A stretch of DNA of 64,000 nucleotides from an uncultured Gammaproteobacteria bacterium (GTDB taxonomy: Bacteria; Pseudomonadota; Gammaproteobacteria; Pseudomonadales; Pseudohongiellaceae). The translations under genes were made by a program, and so were the position numbers. This document shows positions 33,091 to 40,679 of this stretch, piece after piece. The first letter of the stretch is position 1, and each line of letters opens with the position of its first letter. The DNA is taken from NCBI GenBank assembly GCA_903853385.1, contig CAINTJ010000102.1, forward strand, positions 61,993-125,992, read 5' to 3'. The notes beneath the pieces were generated by a model. The model worked only from the letters and a program-made list of their open reading frames with translations, made no database searches and was not told the DNA's origin.

Positions 33091-34305
33091 ATGGAAAAAG
33101 TGGTAATTACCGGGCTGGGTGCCATTACCTCATTGGGTGACAATCTCAATGATTTCTGGGCCAACATGCTGCAGGCCAAATCCGGCATCACCCGTATTAC
33201 CCGCTTTGATCCGGCCGAATACCGCACCCAGATCGCCGCCGAGATACTAACCAATATTTCAACCTTGCTGGGCTATTCGGTTGCCAGCTTGTCGCTGAAT
33301 ACCCAGTTTGCACTGGCCTGCGCCGCTGAGCTGGTCAAGGATGCCGGACTTGAGAATGCCAGCCTGGACAAGCGCCGCATCGGCATATCACTGGGAACCG
33401 GCCTGGGCGGCATGTACTACACTGAGGAAGGTCTGACCCGCCTGCTCAAGTCAGGGCCAACCCGGGTCAATCCGATGACTGTACCCTTCGTCGACCCCAA
33501 TTCCATTGTCAACCAGATTGCGATCAAGTGGGGATTCATTGGCCAGCAACAAACTGTAGCCACTGCCTGCTCATCCAGTGCCAACGCCATCGGCATTGCT
33601 CTCGACATGATCAGAAGCGGCCGGGTTGATGCAGTACTGACCGGCGGTGTGGAAGCCACCATCACACCGTTGATGGTGGCTGGCTTCGATCGCCTGCGGG
33701 CAATGTCCAACCAAAACAACTCCCCCGAAAATTCCTGTCGCCCCTTCGCCACTGATCGGGACGGTTTTGTGCTGGGTGAAGGTGCTGCCATGTTGTTCCT
33801 GGAAAAGGAATCCAGCGCCTTGGCGCGCGGTGCCAGAATCTATGCGGAGCTGGCAGGTTTTGGTTCGACGGGTGGCGGTTATCATGCAGTGATGCCGATA
33901 CCCGATGGCACTGATTCTGCGCTGGCAATGCAGCTGGCGCTGGAGGATGCCAACCTCACTGCCAGCGACATTGATTTGATCAATCCGCACGGCACCGGCA
34001 CCAAGCTCAACGATTCTGCTGAATACAATGCCATGAAACTGATTTTCGGCGAGCGCATCGGCACCATTCACATGACTCCCACCAAGCAGCTGACCGGACA
34101 TATGTTGGGTGCGGCCGGGGCACTGGAAGCGGTTTATGCAGTGAAATCGCTGCAGACACAAACGATAAGTCCATTCAACAAGCTTAACGATGAATTCAGC
34201 CTGAACATCAACTACGGGGCGCCATTGCCGGCCAAACTGGGGTGTGCGATGAGTAATTCGTTTGCTTTTGGCAATAACAACGTGAGTCTGGTTTTCAAAA
34301 AATAA
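33091..34305 (+). CDS. Divergent beta-ketoacyl-ACP synthase (KAS II/FabF-like)
   Basis: The 404-aa thiolase-fold enzyme extends acyl chains on ACP. The catalytic set is complete: Cys160 in TACSSSANAIG, His300 in NPHGTGT, Lys332 and His337 in TPTKQLTGHMLGAAGA. It departs from housekeeping FabF near residues 50-75, where ILTNISTLLGYSVASLSLNTQFAL replaces the usual arginine-rich MDRFxQYA region. It stands alone and faces away from the exporter operon, with ACP and dehydratase genes 2.2 kb further on. A specialised role rather than bulk fatty-acid synthesis is inferred. Confidence 0.9.
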   Translation: MEKVVITGLGAITSLGDNLNDFWANMLQAKSGITRITRFDPAEYRTQIAAEILTNISTLLGYSVASLSLNTQFALACAAELVKDAGLENASLDKRRIGISLGTGLGGMYYTEEGLTRLLKSGPTRVNPMTVPFVDPNSIVNQIAIKWGFIGQQQTVATACSSSANAIGIALDMIRSGRVDAVLTGGVEATITPLMVAGFDRLRAMSNQNNSPENSCRPFATDRDGFVLGEGAAMLFLEKESSALARGARIYAELAGFGSTGGGYHAVMPIPDGTDSALAMQLALEDANLTASDIDLINPHGTGTKLNDSAEYNAMKLIFGERIGTIHMTPTKQLTGHMLGAAGALEAVYAVKSLQTQTISPFNKLNDEFSLNINYGAPLPAKLGCAMSNSFAFGNNNVSLVFKK

Positions 34306-34389
34306 ATCTTGGTTTTTCTGTGGGCTTGCCAGCCGTGGGCAGACAAGCCCGGTGCGAAATTTGCCAGCGCAGCAATGCCGGGGAATAAC

Positions 34390-35541
34390 TCAGGTATTGG
34401 CCGCCAGGGGCAGCAACATCCTGAAGCTGGCGCCGCCTTCAGGACGATTAGATACCTGGATGATGCCGTTGTGTTGTTTGATGATGCTTTGCACGATGGA
34501 CAGTCCCAGGCCTGAGCCCGGTTTACCCTTGGCAGAGCTTTTGTCACCGCGGAAGAACGGATTGAACACCCATTCGATCTCGCCATCGGCAAAGCCGGAG
34601 CCGCGGTCACTCAGTTCCAGTACGGCATGAGAGCCTTCCTGCGACACCCTGATTTCCAGTACTCCGCCGCTGGCGGCATAATGCAGAGTGTTTTCAATCA
34701 GATTGGCCAGTACCTGCCGCAGCCTGTCTTTGTCGCAATTCACAAACACGGTTTCAATATGCAACTCGATTTCGACACCATAACCTGTGGCACGGTGAGC
34801 GTAAAACGGCACCAGTTCCTGGATGAATGCTCCCAGTTCGACATAAGTGCAGTTCAGGGAAAGACGACTGGCTTCCACCAGTGACATGGTGTGCATGTCA
34901 TCAACCAGCCGCACCAGATGCTCGGTATGATCCAGCAAGCGCAGAAATTCCGTTTTGCCGGCTGGAATGACTTCATCGCACAAAGCATGCAAGCGTCCTT
35001 GCAGGATCGTCAACGGGGTGCGCAATTCATGCGACAGGGCGGCAGCAGTTTCCCGGCGTTCGCGTTCAAGACGCTCCAGTGTGTCCGCCATATGATTGAA
35101 ATTCACAATCAGGTCATTCAACTCGCCAGTGGTATTGGGCGCTTGTGCCCTAACGGTCAAATCACCCTGACTTACCCGTATTGCCGCCGCTATAACCGAT
35201 GATATGGGGCGGATAAATACCCGCGCCGACATGAAAGCAGCAATCAAGCCCAGGAAAATGATTGCGCCCAGGCCGGTAAAAATCTGGGCGCGCATGTCTT
35301 GGGGTTCGGTGGGAGAGTATTTGCTGTAAATCCTGATTGCGGCCGCACTGTTTTGCTGGCCTGTACGAATCAGTTGAGTCAACTCGCTGCGTACTTCAGC
35401 CGGCAGGGTAGACAGGAATGCCTGTTGTTGCTGCTGTGCGTTCCAGTAGAAAAAGCCGAGCATGAGGGCACTGGTCAGCAACATGACCAGTGCCATATAG
35501 ATGCCAAAACGTACCCAGACCTTGTTTAGTGCTCCGGCCAT
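34390..35541 (-). CDS. Sensor histidine kinase (BaeS-like)
   Basis: A 383-aa kinase with two membrane helices (about 10-32 and 88-110) around a short periplasmic loop, a HAMP domain, a HisKA domain with phosphoacceptor His171 in ALSHELRTPL, and an ATPase domain with NLIENTLHYA, LSDRGSGFADGE and GSGLGLSIVQSI. It overlaps its response regulator by 16 bp. The pair is inserted between the ketosynthase and the ACP genes, so it may control this locus. Confidence 0.92.
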   Translation of the reverse strand: MAGALNKVWVRFGIYMALVMLLTSALMLGFFYWNAQQQQQAFLSTLPAEVRSELTQLIRTGQQNSAAAIRIYSKYSPTEPQDMRAQIFTGLGAIIFLGLIAAFMSARVFIRPISSVIAAAIRVSQGDLTVRAQAPNTTGELNDLIVNFNHMADTLERLERERRETAAALSHELRTPLTILQGRLHALCDEVIPAGKTEFLRLLDHTEHLVRLVDDMHTMSLVEASRLSLNCTYVELGAFIQELVPFYAHRATGYGVEIELHIETVFVNCDKDRLRQVLANLIENTLHYAASGGVLEIRVSQEGSHAVLELSDRGSGFADGEIEWVFNPFFRGDKSSAKGKPGSGLGLSIVQSIIKQHNGIIQVSNRPEGGASFRMLLPLAANT

Positions 35542-36245
35542 AACCTGTATCCCACTCTGCGTACGGTTTCGATGAAGCCTTCACAGCCGGCATCCTGCAA
35601 TTTGCGCCGTAACTTGCTCAGGTGGGAGTCAATCACACGATCCAGTGCATCACTCTCAGGCAAACAGGCTTCAATCAGTTCGTAACGGGTGAAACAGCGT
35701 TTGGGGTGGCGCGCCATGAACGCCAGGATCCTGAACTCGGTCAGGGTGAGAGGTAACACTTCATTTTTGCCATTGTCATCCATCCAGGAGGCAACATAGG
35801 CGTTATGGTCGATTGACAAGCGCCCTACCTGGGTATTGGAGGTTGGCGATTGCACACTGACGATGGTGCGCCGCAATACCGCGCGCACCCGCGCAACCAG
35901 TTCGGACGGGTTAAAGGGTTTCGTGATGTAATCATCGGCACCAAGGCGCAGCCCCAGCAATTTGTTTACGTCATCGGTCAAGGCCGTCAGCATGATCACC
36001 GGGGTGGTGCCCAGGGCGCGGATTGACTGCAGAATGTCGAGTCCGTTCTGGCCGGGCAGACGGATATCAAGTATCACCAGATCAGGTTTTTGCTTGGTGA
36101 AGTATTGCATGCCTTTTTGCCCGTCGCTGGCATGCAGGGTCTTGAACCCGTCCTGACGCAAATAGGCTTCAATGATTTCGGCAATTTCAGCTTCATCTTC
36201 GACAATCAGAATCAGAGGTTCACTGTTGTAATGCTCAACACTCAT
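35526..36245 (-). CDS. OmpR/BaeR-family response regulator
   Basis: A 239-aa regulator: receiver domain with ILIVEDEAEI, phosphoacceptor Asp60 in LVILDIRLPG, TALTDD and TKPFNPSEL; then a winged-helix DNA-binding domain (LTLTEFRILAFMARHPKRCFTR, VIDSHLSKLRRKL, ETVRRVGYRLWPE). ATG 36245 is chosen; an in-frame ATG at 36272 would add nine residues. A target could be one of the dyads in the divergent control regions nearby, which is inference. Confidence 0.92.
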   Translation of the reverse strand: MSVEHYNSEPLILIVEDEAEIAEIIEAYLRQDGFKTLHASDGQKGMQYFTKQKPDLVILDIRLPGQNGLDILQSIRALGTTPVIMLTALTDDVNKLLGLRLGADDYITKPFNPSELVARVRAVLRRTIVSVQSPTSNTQVGRLSIDHNAYVASWMDDNGKNEVLPLTLTEFRILAFMARHPKRCFTRYELIEACLPESDALDRVIDSHLSKLRRKLQDAGCEGFIETVRRVGYRLWPEH

Positions 36246-36363
36246 GCAGGGCTGGTGTCCGAAAGGGGGCAAAGAAGGTGGTCAGGACAAATCGTAAGCC
36301 AAACCACGCCCAGTACCAACCTAATTCGCGCGTAGCAGCCGCAACCGCATTGACTCCAATGCG

Positions 36364-36392
36364 TTGACGACAGGGAAAACGTTGCGTAGTTT
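36364..36392 (+). promoter_or_regulatory. Candidate sigma-70 promoter before the ACP gene
   Basis: TTGACG at 36364-36369 and TAGTTT at 36387-36392 are 17 bp apart. A short inverted repeat AAAAC/GTTTT (36377-36393) overlaps the -10. It lies 130 bp before the ACP start, in the region divergent from the response regulator. Confidence 0.4.
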
Positions 36393-36521
36393 TGTCATGG
36401 ATCACCGTTCGGCCGGGCAATCAATCATAAGCTGACACAGCTTGATGCCATGACATGTTCATGCGACTTGATAGAAGCGGGTCGATTCAAATTCAGATTT
36501 GCTAAATGTTGTGAGGAAGGT

Positions 36522-36818
36522 ATGGCAGAAGATATCACCATGGACGAAGTCTACAAGGCTGTAGAAGCGATCATTATCGAGCAGTGCAATCTGGCTGAAA
36601 AAGGCATTACCGGGATCAATCCCCACGACAACCTTATGGCTGACATTGGCATAGAAAGCGTGGATTTTCTGGTAGTGGTATTCGAGATCGAGGACAAGTT
36701 CGACATCAAGATCCCGATGGAAGAGTGGATGCAAAAGGCGGCAAACAGCGGTGCCGCAGCCAAGGACAATTACCGCATGTCGGTGTTTGTCGAGAATATC
36801 CATGGTCTTATCAAGTAA
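36522..36818 (+). CDS. Acyl carrier protein (specialised)
   Basis: A 98-aa acidic protein with the ACP four-helix pattern. The phosphopantetheine serine is Ser46 in MADIGIESVDFLVVVFEIEDKF; the usual DSLD is here ESVD. GAGGAAGG lies upstream of ATG 36522. Its stop overlaps the dehydratase start as TAATG. An Sfp-type phosphopantetheinyl transferase that could activate it lies at 59.1 kb. The C-terminal region (AANSGAAAKDNYRMSVF) is longer than in FAS ACP. Confidence 0.88.
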   Translation: MAEDITMDEVYKAVEAIIIEQCNLAEKGITGINPHDNLMADIGIESVDFLVVVFEIEDKFDIKIPMEEWMQKAANSGAAAKDNYRMSVFVENIHGLIK

Positions 36819-37294
36819 TGAATATCGAACAAAACCAGTTTATTGATGAAATCATTAGTTACGAGCCAGGTAAGACCATTTGCTGCCAAAGCCGCCTGCC
36901 TGATGATGCGCCAGTATTCCAGGGGCATTTCCCGGACAATCCCATTCTGCCCGGGGTGTTGATGGTGGAGGCAATTGCACAAGCCTCGGGGTTTTTGTAT
37001 TTCATGGACCATGATTTCGGCAACATGGTGTACTTGGTCTCGATCAAATCCGCGAAATTCTATGGCTTTCTTTCGCCCGGACAGGCAGTAAAAATTTCTG
37101 CCACCATTACCCATACCGGCAGTGGCTATCTGTTGACCAAAGGCTTGATTGAAACTGACAGGCGCATCGCCAGTGCCGAATTGTTTTTGAAAGTAATGCC
37201 GTTTCCTACCACGGCAATGCAGGCTGCATTGCAGAAAACAGTCGGCGAAAAAATAATGCAGTTCCGACAGGGTGCCGCGACTGCCCCGGCGTAA
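36818..37294 (+). CDS. FabZ-like hot-dog dehydratase
   Basis: A 158-aa enzyme with the dehydratase signature GHFPDNPILPGVLMVEAIAQ: His37 and Glu51 are 14 residues apart, as in FabZ. It should dehydrate beta-hydroxyacyl-ACP. No ketoreductase is encoded nearby, so the pathway would borrow FabG or act on a hydroxyacyl supplied otherwise. Its start overlaps the ACP stop, which fixes both to one transcript. It ends 30 bp from a convergent gene. Confidence 0.88.
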   Translation: MNIEQNQFIDEIISYEPGKTICCQSRLPDDAPVFQGHFPDNPILPGVLMVEAIAQASGFLYFMDHDFGNMVYLVSIKSAKFYGFLSPGQAVKISATITHTGSGYLLTKGLIETDRRIASAELFLKVMPFPTTAMQAALQKTVGEKIMQFRQGAATAPA

Positions 37295-37324
37295 GCCACG
37301 CCAGTTGCAGCGCCCCCGGCAATT

Positions 37325-38830
37325 TCACGCTCCCTGCCGGCTGTAGTAATCCACCAGATTGATGCTGTGACTGCTGGTTGACACCATGCGCGCATGCTTG
37401 CGCTGAAGATGGCGTGGATTGGGAACTCCGCACGAATGCGCAATGATGCTGATTTCCTTGATCATGTTGCGCTGGTAGTTGGCCACGCGTACGGCTTTGT
37501 CGCTGGTGACGAGGCCGCGTTGCAATTTGGTATCGTGGGTGGTGATGCCGGTGGGGCAGGTGTTTTTGTTGCACTGCATGGCCTGGATGCAGCCAAGCGA
37601 GAACATGAAGCCGCGCGCGTTGTTGATGGCATCGGCACCCACACACAAGGCCCATGCCACATCGGCAGGATTGATCAGTTTGCCGGAACAAATCACCTTG
37701 ATGCGGTCTCGCAAGCCATGCTCCAGCAGTTTGTCAACGAGCAATGGCAATGATTCGTGGATGCCGAGGCCCACATCGTCCATCAGCGTCATTGGCGCGG
37801 CGCCGGTGCCGCCATCAGCACTGTCGAGTGTGATGAAGTCAGGGGCGCGTTCAGCTCCCCGGGCATTGATTGTCTGCAGTAAATCTTCAATCCAGGTTTC
37901 ATCGCCCAGCACGGTCTTGATACCTACCGGTTTGCCGGTGAATTCACGCAGCCAGCAGATGCGTTCCAGCAGTTCATGATTATTGGCAATGTCGGTATGG
38001 CGGTTGGGGCTGATTGAAGCCTCGCCTGCGGGGATGCCGCGGATGCGGGCAATTTCGGGAGTTACTTTTACGCCGGGCAAGATGCCGCCTTTGCCAGGTT
38101 TGGCTCCCTGTGCCAGTTTCAGCTCGATCATTTTTACTTGCGGTTTCCCGGTTACTTCCTTCAGTTTGTCCAGTGAGTAAGCACCATGCTCATCCCGCAC
38201 CCCATATTTGGCGGTGCCGATCTGGAAGATGATGTCGCAGCCGCCTTCGAGATGGAAATCCGACAAAGCGCCTTCGCCGGTACACATCCAGCAGCCGGCC
38301 ATGGCGGCGCCGCGCGACAGCGCCTGCACTGCCGGTTTGGAAATAGCCCCATAACTCATGCCGGAAATGTTGAACAACGAAGCACTGCGATAGGGGTGGC
38401 GGCACTGCGGACCAAACTCTATGGTTTCCGGCTGGGTGGCTTCTTCATCAAGAATCGCAAAACCGGCATTCACGAAAATGATGTGACCTGTGCGGTCGTT
38501 GTCACGTGTGGAGCCGAACGGCTGGGTATTGTCGAGATCCTTGGCGGCCCGGTAGACCCATGATCTTTGTGCACGGTTGAATGGCAGTTCTTCACGGTCC
38601 ATCGAGAAAAAATACTGGCGGAAAAATTCTCCCAGCCTTTCGAACAAATAGCGGAAACGGCCGATCAGAGGATAGTTGCGACGGATGGTGTGCTGGGTCT
38701 GGGTGATGTCGATGAAGTAATAAAAAACTGCCAATGAAAACAAGATTCCTATGGCAATCATGAAGCCGTTGGCCAGCAGTGTCGCCATGGTCGAAAAGAC
38801 ACTGTCGCTTATTTTGACCAAACTGTTCAT
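37325..38830 (-). CDS. FMN-binding glutamate-synthase-like membrane protein
   Basis: The 501-aa protein has one N-terminal membrane helix (about 15-42) and then the glutamate-synthase FMN/Fe-S barrel: FNISGMSYGAISKPAVQAL, GEGALSDFHLEGGCDIIFQIGTA split by a short stretch, GIKTVLGDE, SADGGTGAAP and a cluster motif SLGCIQAMQCNKNTCPTGI. There is no glutaminase domain. Such stand-alone proteins are common but their substrate is not known. It lies 36 bp after a ferredoxin-reductase gene that may supply electrons. Confidence 0.88.
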   Translation of the reverse strand: MNSLVKISDSVFSTMATLLANGFMIAIGILFSLAVFYYFIDITQTQHTIRRNYPLIGRFRYLFERLGEFFRQYFFSMDREELPFNRAQRSWVYRAAKDLDNTQPFGSTRDNDRTGHIIFVNAGFAILDEEATQPETIEFGPQCRHPYRSASLFNISGMSYGAISKPAVQALSRGAAMAGCWMCTGEGALSDFHLEGGCDIIFQIGTAKYGVRDEHGAYSLDKLKEVTGKPQVKMIELKLAQGAKPGKGGILPGVKVTPEIARIRGIPAGEASISPNRHTDIANNHELLERICWLREFTGKPVGIKTVLGDETWIEDLLQTINARGAERAPDFITLDSADGGTGAAPMTLMDDVGLGIHESLPLLVDKLLEHGLRDRIKVICSGKLINPADVAWALCVGADAINNARGFMFSLGCIQAMQCNKNTCPTGITTHDTKLQRGLVTSDKAVRVANYQRNMIKEISIIAHSCGVPNPRHLQRKHARMVSTSSHSINLVDYYSRQGA

Positions 38831-38866
38831 GGGCTAGCCTCAGGCAGATGCAGTCTTGCTGTTGTA

Positions 38867-39871
38867 TCAGTCGGGTACAACCGTTCGTTCGGTAAATGGA
38901 TCACAATGAATATGCTCGGAGCGTGCTCCTTGCAGATAAAGTTTTTTGCGCAGGCCATGCACAAAGGCCGGGGCACCGCACAAGTAACTACGGTAGTTTG
39001 CCAGCTTTTCTTTAGCCATATCCCGGGTCATTACTTGCTCAATCCGGCCGGTTTGGACCGCACCAGCCGCTTGCGGGTCTGCTTCAATCACGCAGGGATG
39101 GTAATGGAAAAGCGGATTGGCGCGAGCCAGCGAATGCAGTTCGTCAACCAGGTAGAGCTGGTTGACGCTGCGGCCACCGTGATAAAGATGGATTGGTTGC
39201 GTGTGCTGGTGTTGCAAAGCCTGATTAACTATGCCGAGCAGTGGCGCCAGACCAGTGCCGGTGCCAGCCAGCAACAGTGGTTGGCCGGCATCCTCACGCA
39301 CATCATAAAAGCAGTTGCCGGCGGGGCCGCGCAGATAGAGTTGCTCACCCACCCTGGCAGCGCCAAACAGCCAGTGGGTGAATTCACCATGGCTGGTGGC
39401 AGCAATATGCAGCTCAACATAAGCATCTTCCGCATAATCATTGGCAATGGAATAGGCGCGGGCAATGCCTGCCGGATTGGTGGCAGTCAGGTACTGGCCG
39501 GGTCGATAGGCAAACATACTGCGTGGATCGGCAATGTCGAGAATCACCTGCAGCACCTGGGGATTAAGGCGGCGTAAACTGCGAATCGTGGCTGCCACTG
39601 CGAAATCGGCCAGTTCAGGCAGTTCGACATTGATGTCAGTATCCGGCACCCACTGACAGGCTAGGGTGTAGCCAAGTGCCTGCAGGGACGGTTTGATCCA
39701 CTTTCTGGATTCTTCGCTGGCCGTGCAATTTACCACCTTGACCAGACAGGCCTGACACATGCCGGCTTTGCAGGCATAGGGCAGCGCGACACCGTGGCGG
39801 AGCAGACAGTCCAGTACGGTTTCCTGCGGTTTCAGTTGCAGTGGCTTGTGCTTGTAGGTCAGTGTTGTCAT
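38867..39871 (-). CDS. Ferredoxin-type NAD(P)H reductase with [2Fe-2S] domain
   Basis: A 334-aa electron-transfer protein. The N-terminal plant-type ferredoxin domain has PYACKAGMCQACLVKVVNC (Cys34, Cys39, Cys42) and a fourth Cys in YTLACQW. A flavin domain (YRPGQYLTATNPAGIARAYSIAN) and an NAD domain (LLLAGTGTGLAPLLGIV, CGAPAFVHGLRKKL) follow. This is the layout of phenol-hydroxylase reductase and CDP-6-deoxyglucoseen reductase. It is probably co-transcribed with the FMN protein downstream. Confidence 0.92.
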   Translation of the reverse strand: MTTLTYKHKPLQLKPQETVLDCLLRHGVALPYACKAGMCQACLVKVVNCTASEESRKWIKPSLQALGYTLACQWVPDTDINVELPELADFAVAATIRSLRRLNPQVLQVILDIADPRSMFAYRPGQYLTATNPAGIARAYSIANDYAEDAYVELHIAATSHGEFTHWLFGAARVGEQLYLRGPAGNCFYDVREDAGQPLLLAGTGTGLAPLLGIVNQALQHQHTQPIHLYHGGRSVNQLYLVDELHSLARANPLFHYHPCVIEADPQAAGAVQTGRIEQVMTRDMAKEKLANYRSYLCGAPAFVHGLRKKLYLQGARSEHIHCDPFTERTVVPD

Positions 39872-40061
39872 GGAATGACAGTATAACGTTATTCAGCCAT
39901 GGTTCATGTCGATGACATGGCCGGGAAACACCAGCATAGTGTGCGGGGAACTGATCAGGGATAATGGTGGTCCATGCAGGCGGGGCTTGTTGGAATCCGT
40001 TGCCTAGCGGACAGTATGCAGGCCCGCTTTTTGTTCAACTGCTTCGGCAGACGAGGTTAGT

Positions 40062-40679
40062 TTGTCCGCTCCCCAGCCCCCCCGGCTTTATCTGGCTTCT
40101 GCTTCGCCCAGGCGGCGGGAGTTGTTGTTGCAGATCGGTTTGCCCCATCTGTTGCTGCCCCAGCAGGTCGATGAAAGCGTGTGTGCAGGAGAGGGTGCGT
40201 TGCCGTATGTGCAACGGCTTGCCGAACAAAAAGCCGCTGCAGGCTGGTGCGACAGCGGGCGTCTGCTGGATTTGCCGGTGCTGGCGGCTGACACCACGGT
40301 TGTGTGTGAGGGCAGCGTACTGGGCAAGCCGGCTAGCCTGGCCGAGGCTCGCGAGATGCTTGGCCTGTTGTCGGCCCGTACCCACCAGGTGCTCACTGCC
40401 ATCGCGGTGAGGCAGGGTGAACAAGTGCAGCAAACGGTGGTCAGCACCGAAGTCAGCTTCAGGAAGCTCACGCTGGCAGAAATCGATGCCTATTGGGACA
40501 GTGGCGAGCCCAGGGACAAGGCTGGCGCTTATGGCATCCAGGGCAAAGCCGCCTTGTTTGTGCAGCGAGTCAGTGGCAGTTACAGCAACGTTGTAGGTTT
40601 GCCGCTGTTTGAGACGGCGCAGATGCTGGAGCTTTTTGGTATTTCCTGTCTTTCCATCTTGAAAGGTTGCAGTACATGA
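40062..40679 (+). CDS. maf: Maf-family nucleoside triphosphate pyrophosphatase
   Basis: A 205-aa house-cleaning enzyme with LASASPRRRELL (substrate loop), AADTTVV (metal), LGKPASLAEA and YWDSGEPRDKAGAYGIQGKAA. It probably hydrolyses dTTP/UTP or modified pyrimidines. The start is TTG 40062, with GAGG 6 nt upstream; no ATG fits before the conserved N-terminus. It overlaps rng by ATGA, as in many Gammaproteobacteria. Confidence 0.93.
   Translation: MSAPQPPRLYLASASPRRRELLLQIGLPHLLLPQQVDESVCAGEGALPYVQRLAEQKAAAGWCDSGRLLDLPVLAADTTVVCEGSVLGKPASLAEAREMLGLLSARTHQVLTAIAVRQGEQVQQTVVSTEVSFRKLTLAEIDAYWDSGEPRDKAGAYGIQGKAALFVQRVSGSYSNVVGLPLFETAQMLELFGISCLSILKGCST

Noticed and set aside
34322..34350. Terminator between the ketosynthase and the histidine kinase
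   Set aside because: GGGCTTG and CAAGCCC can pair, but the loop is 15 nt and there is no T tract on either strand.
37325..38830. Glutamate synthase large subunit (gltB)
   Set aside because: The protein lacks the glutaminase domain and is one third of the length of GltB; it belongs to the stand-alone FMN group.
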